This document shows, one piece after another, positions 31,748-34,094 of a DNA stretch of 34,094 bases. Source of the DNA: Pelagibacteraceae bacterium (GTDB lineage Bacteria > Pseudomonadota > Alphaproteobacteria > HIMB59); assembly GCA_002705265.1 (NCBI GenBank), contig PAHR01000023.1:1-34094 (forward strand), read 5' to 3'. Position numbers and translations under genes: made by a program. Every line of letters starts with the position of its first letter. Position 1 is the first letter of the stretch. Below the pieces are notes generated by a model. It was not told the origin of the DNA. It worked only from the letters and a program-made list of their open reading frames with translations, and made no database searches.

Positions 31748-32821
31748 TTGGTGCTCAAACTTAACAAAATTTATAATGGAAAGTGTGAAAATTTATTTAA
31801 AAAAATAGATAGTAAATCAATAGACTTAATATTTTTAGACCCTCCTTATTTCCTCCAACTTAATAAAAAATTAACTAGACCAAACCATAGTATTGTAAAA
31901 GGTGTTGAACAAGATTGGGATAAATTTGATAGTTTTAGCTCTTATGACTCATTCACTTTTAACTATCTCAATGAGTGTAAAAGAGTTCTCAAGGATAACG
32001 GCAGCTTATGGATTATTGGTTCTTACCATAATATTTTTAGAATAGGCACTATTTTACAAAATTTAGATTTTTGGATTTTAAACGACGTAATTTGGTCGAA
32101 ATCTAATCCTCTACCAAATTTTAGAGCCACAAGATTAACCAATGCACACGAAACACTAATATGGTGTTCAAAATCAAAAAAATCAAAATATAAATTTAAT
32201 TATCATGCTCTCAAAACAGCAAATGAAGATACTCAAGAAAGAAGTATTTGGAACTTTCCAATTTGTTCTGGAAAAGAGAGGATAAAAGATAAAAATAATA
32301 AAACTGCACATCCAACTCAAAAACCTTTATCTCTCATGAAAAAAATCATTACTCAATGCTCTAATAGCGATGATTTAATTTTAGAGCCTTTTGCTGGAAC
32401 TGGAAGTTTTTGTGCAGCCGCAAAAAATTTAAGAAGAAAGTATATAGGATTTGAAGAAGATAAAAATTATGTTAATTTGGCAAAAAAAAGGTTATCTAAA
32501 ATTAAAACTACCAATAAAATAAATATAGAGCCTCTTGAAAAAGATTTACCTAAGAAAAAAATTCCTTTTGGCAATCTTATACATGAGGGTTATCTTGAAC
32601 CTGGTGATAAACTTTACAATAACAAAAAAACTACAAAAGCTATCATTCTAGCTGATGGAAGTATTAAAATTGATGGTAATAGAGGATCTATACATAAAGT
32701 AGCTGCAATAGTAAATAAAACTAGCTCATTTAATGGATGGGATTACTGGCATTATAAAAATAAAAATAAAGAACTTGAATCAATAGACGAATTAAGAAAA
32801 AAACTAAGAAATCGAACTTAA
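31748..32821 (+). CDS. ccrM: Adenine-N6 DNA methyltransferase CcrM
   Basis: CcrM methylates A in GANTC and couples DNA replication to the cell cycle in alphaproteobacteria. The 357 residues match Caulobacter CcrM (358). DPPYFLQL (Asp31 onward) is the catalytic DPPY motif, close to the N-terminus, and LEPFAGTGSF (about 212-221) is the SAM-binding motif, giving beta-class order. The target-recognition region lies in between (HAIKTANED-like, with KTAHPTQKPLSLMKKI just before the SAM motif). A C-terminal domain (about 270-357) has FGNLIHEGYLEPGDKLYN and DGSIKIDGNRGSIHKVAA, as in CcrM's DNA-binding tail. The start is TTG 31748, the first in-frame start after a stop at 31739. Its end overlaps mutY by 18 bases. 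Confidence 0.95.
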   Translation: MVLKLNKIYNGKCENLFKKIDSKSIDLIFLDPPYFLQLNKKLTRPNHSIVKGVEQDWDKFDSFSSYDSFTFNYLNECKRVLKDNGSLWIIGSYHNIFRIGTILQNLDFWILNDVIWSKSNPLPNFRATRLTNAHETLIWCSKSKKSKYKFNYHALKTANEDTQERSIWNFPICSGKERIKDKNNKTAHPTQKPLSLMKKIITQCSNSDDLILEPFAGTGSFCAAAKNLRRKYIGFEEDKNYVNLAKKRLSKIKTTNKINIEPLEKDLPKKKIPFGNLIHEGYLEPGDKLYNNKKTTKAIILADGSIKIDGNRGSIHKVAAIVNKTSSFNGWDYWHYKNKNKELESIDELRKKLRNRT

Positions 32822-33814
32822 TATTTTTTTATAAAAAGTTGGTAGGGGTATTCGGTCTAAATTATTTAAACTTTTCCATTTAAATTCATTAATTTTAATT
32901 TTTAATAATACCTCATAAACATCAATTTTAAATTCATGATTTGTTATAATATAATTCATTTTTTTTATTTTTTTTGAATAATTTTTTCCATTTATTACTT
33001 TTGAAAAAGTATCAAAGCTATTTGGCAAATGATCAAAACCTTTAAAAAAATTTAAATTTGGTTTTTTTAAAAATGCTATTTGATTTTTAAATCTAAAAAC
33101 ATAAAAATTAATAAAAATTTGTTTTTTTTTAATTTTTTTTGCTTTTGGTATATAAAAATCTTCTTGATATTTTCCATATACAAATTTTTTCAAATTAAAA
33201 TTTTTTGATATTGGAAAATTTTTATTCCTAATCTGTACTGAGATATCCATAAGCGCTTCAGTAAAATTACGACTTTGATTTTTTGGCCAAATATTTATAA
33301 GAATAAATTCAATTTCTTTGTGGCTTAATACCTTTCCAAATAAACCTGTAAAAATTTTGTAAATATTTATATCTACTGGTTCATCTACAAGATTAAATCC
33401 TATAGTCCTAATTGAAGCACAAGTATATTTTCCCACACCTGGGAGTTTTATTAATTTTTCTTTATCATTTGGGATTTTAGATCCATATTTATCATTAATA
33501 ATTTTTACTGCTTTCCAAAGATTTCTAGCTCTTCGATAATAACCTAATCCTGACCAGTATCTAAGTAGTTCTTTTTCAGATGAGTACTTAAATGACTTAA
33601 AGTTTTTATATCTTTTTATAAATTCTGGAAATTTTTTTTCTACAGATTCTACTCTTGTCTGCTGAAGCATGATTTCTGATATATAAGTGTTGTAAGTTGA
33701 TCTTTTTTTTCTCCAAATTAAGTTTCTATTATTTTTTTTAAACCATAGTAATATTGATTTTGTAAAATGTCTTTTTTTAAGAATTTCAGTAAACTCGATG
33801 ATATTGCTTTTCAT
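32804..33814 (-). CDS. mutY: Adenine DNA glycosylase MutY lacking Fe-S cysteines
   Basis: MutY removes A opposite 8-oxoG. The 336 residues keep the catalytic core: YISEIMLQQTRVESV with the general acid Glu47, YWSGLGYYRRARNLW, the helix-hairpin-helix LPGVGKYTCASI (124-135), and PVDINIYKIF with the essential Asp148. The region that normally carries the C-x6-C-x2-C-x5-C cluster (around 190-215, DISVQIRNKNFPISKNF) contains no Cys, and the only Cys in the whole domain is 132. Fe-S-free MutYs exist in some other bacteria. The C-terminal 8-oxoG-recognition domain is short and diverged. It overlaps ccrM by 18 bases and the divergent DUF721 gene by 48 bases at the 5' end. Confidence 0.93.
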   Translation of the reverse strand: MKSNIIEFTEILKKRHFTKSILLWFKKNNRNLIWRKKRSTYNTYISEIMLQQTRVESVEKKFPEFIKRYKNFKSFKYSSEKELLRYWSGLGYYRRARNLWKAVKIINDKYGSKIPNDKEKLIKLPGVGKYTCASIRTIGFNLVDEPVDINIYKIFTGLFGKVLSHKEIEFILINIWPKNQSRNFTEALMDISVQIRNKNFPISKNFNLKKFVYGKYQEDFYIPKAKKIKKKQIFINFYVFRFKNQIAFLKKPNLNFFKGFDHLPNSFDTFSKVINGKNYSKKIKKMNYIITNHEFKIDVYEVLLKIKINEFKWKSLNNLDRIPLPTFYKKILSSIS

Positions 33815-34094
33815 TTAGTAAATTACTCTAATAAAAAAAAATTAAAATTGAACCTACTTATAACAAAAAATTGGACTAATATTATAGGCAATAAGTTAGC
33901 AAAAAAATCTCGACTCAAAGATGTTAAATACAGCAAACTAACTGATTCTATTTTTATAGCCATTTCTTGTGATCCTTCTATCATTTTAGAATTGAGATCT
34001 AGTGTTGAAAAAATTACATTAAAAATTGAATACACAACTGGAATTAAAGTAAAAAAAATCAATTTTTTCCAAGATATTTTTAAAGATTCTTTTA
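33767..34094 (+). CDS. dciA: DciA-like DUF721 protein, cut by the window edge
   Basis: From ATG 33767 the frame stays open to the window end (109 codons). WTNIIGNKLAKKSRLKDVKY and SKLTDSIFIAISCDPSII, then LELRSSVEKITLKIEYTTG with GIKVKKINFFQDIF, match the DUF721 layout (W-x-x-I-V-G-x-x-L-A and L-x-x-I-x-x-x-x-G). DUF721 proteins include DciA, which helps load replicative helicase DnaB. In alphaproteobacteria the gene stands divergent to mutY and before dsbA, which fits. The likely start overlaps mutY's first 16 codons on the other strand. The matching residues begin near the N-terminus, which supports this start. The C-terminus is outside the window. Confidence 0.75.
   Translation, partial: MSFFKNFSKLDDIAFHLVNYSNKKKLKLNLLITKNWTNIIGNKLAKKSRLKDVKYSKLTDSIFIAISCDPSIILELRSSVEKITLKIEYTTGIKVKKINFFQDIFKDSF

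Noticed and set aside
31620-31808. 62-codon plus-strand ORF bridging rnhB and ccrM
   Set aside because: It is out of frame with both genes, is mostly in their coding sequence, and resembles nothing known. The gap is better explained by the GANTC cluster.
33823-34062. 79-codon hydrophobic minus-strand ORF near the right edge
   Set aside because: The plus-strand frame through the same bases encodes conserved DUF721 residues; the minus-strand ORF is its shadow.
1-34094. CRISPR array, prophage, insertion sequence or other mobile element
   Set aside because: No regularly spaced repeats, transposase or integrase motifs, or terminal repeats were seen on either strand, and gene order is typical of alphaproteobacterial chromosomes.

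Overview
The window is a compact stretch of a strongly A+T-rich bacterial chromosome. Gene content and order indicate a streamlined alphaproteobacterium, probably a small-genome free-living (for example marine) or host-associated lineage. Order-level evidence includes uvrC-pgsA-moaD-moaE, lgt-midA-pgeF, prs-rplY-pth-ychF, the three-gene bc1 operon petABC, and rnhB-ccrM facing mutY-DUF721. All are familiar alphaproteobacterial arrangements. No insertion sequence, prophage, CRISPR array or recent foreign island is visible. Almost every base is coding. Same-strand neighbours usually overlap by 1 to 26 bases. Several convergent pairs overlap at their 3' ends, and two divergent pairs overlap at their 5' ends.

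Layout. 0-5.6 kb: tail of a possibly AsmA-like protein, a small transglycosylase-like lipoprotein, an M17 aminopeptidase, htpG, a 57-residue CHCC zinc-finger gene and a LysR regulator. 5.6-9.6 kb: uvrC, pgsA, the two subunits of molybdopterin synthase (moaD, moaE), and ilvE. 9.6-11.9 kb: a MarR-like / OmpR-type response regulator / histidine kinase operon like petP-petR, with the response regulator broken twice at poly-A tracts. 11.9-14.0 kb: a minus-strand operon of a YbjN-like protein, proC, a COQ9/TetR-like protein and csaA. 14.2-20.0 kb: lgt, midA, pgeF (broken at a poly-A tract), prs, rplY, pth and ychF. 20.0-22.6 kb: the cytochrome bc1 complex. 22.6-25.6 kb: trmL, a short CCA-adding enzyme and an ABC-F ATPase. 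25.6-28.2 kb: tRNA-Gln(TTG), ispE and a periplasmic TPR protein. 28.2-34.1 kb: a degenerate uracil-DNA glycosylase homologue, slt, moaB, rnhB, ccrM, mutY without iron-sulfur cysteines, and the start of a DciA/DUF721 gene.

The window is mainly housekeeping: respiration (bc1), PRPP and isoprenoid precursors, cell-envelope turnover, translation quality control, DNA repair and methylation. I see no new multi-gene system. The points most worth checking are: (1) three frame breaks, all in runs of eight or ten A and all restored by one base, which could be sequencing error, slippage or early decay; (2) two DNA glycosylases that have both lost their Fe-S cysteines, one also losing its catalytic motifs; (3) three GANTC sites packed in front of ccrM; (4) a paired inverted repeat upstream of the ybjN-like gene that resembles tandem NrdR boxes; (5) extreme gene overlap, including divergent starts that share bases.
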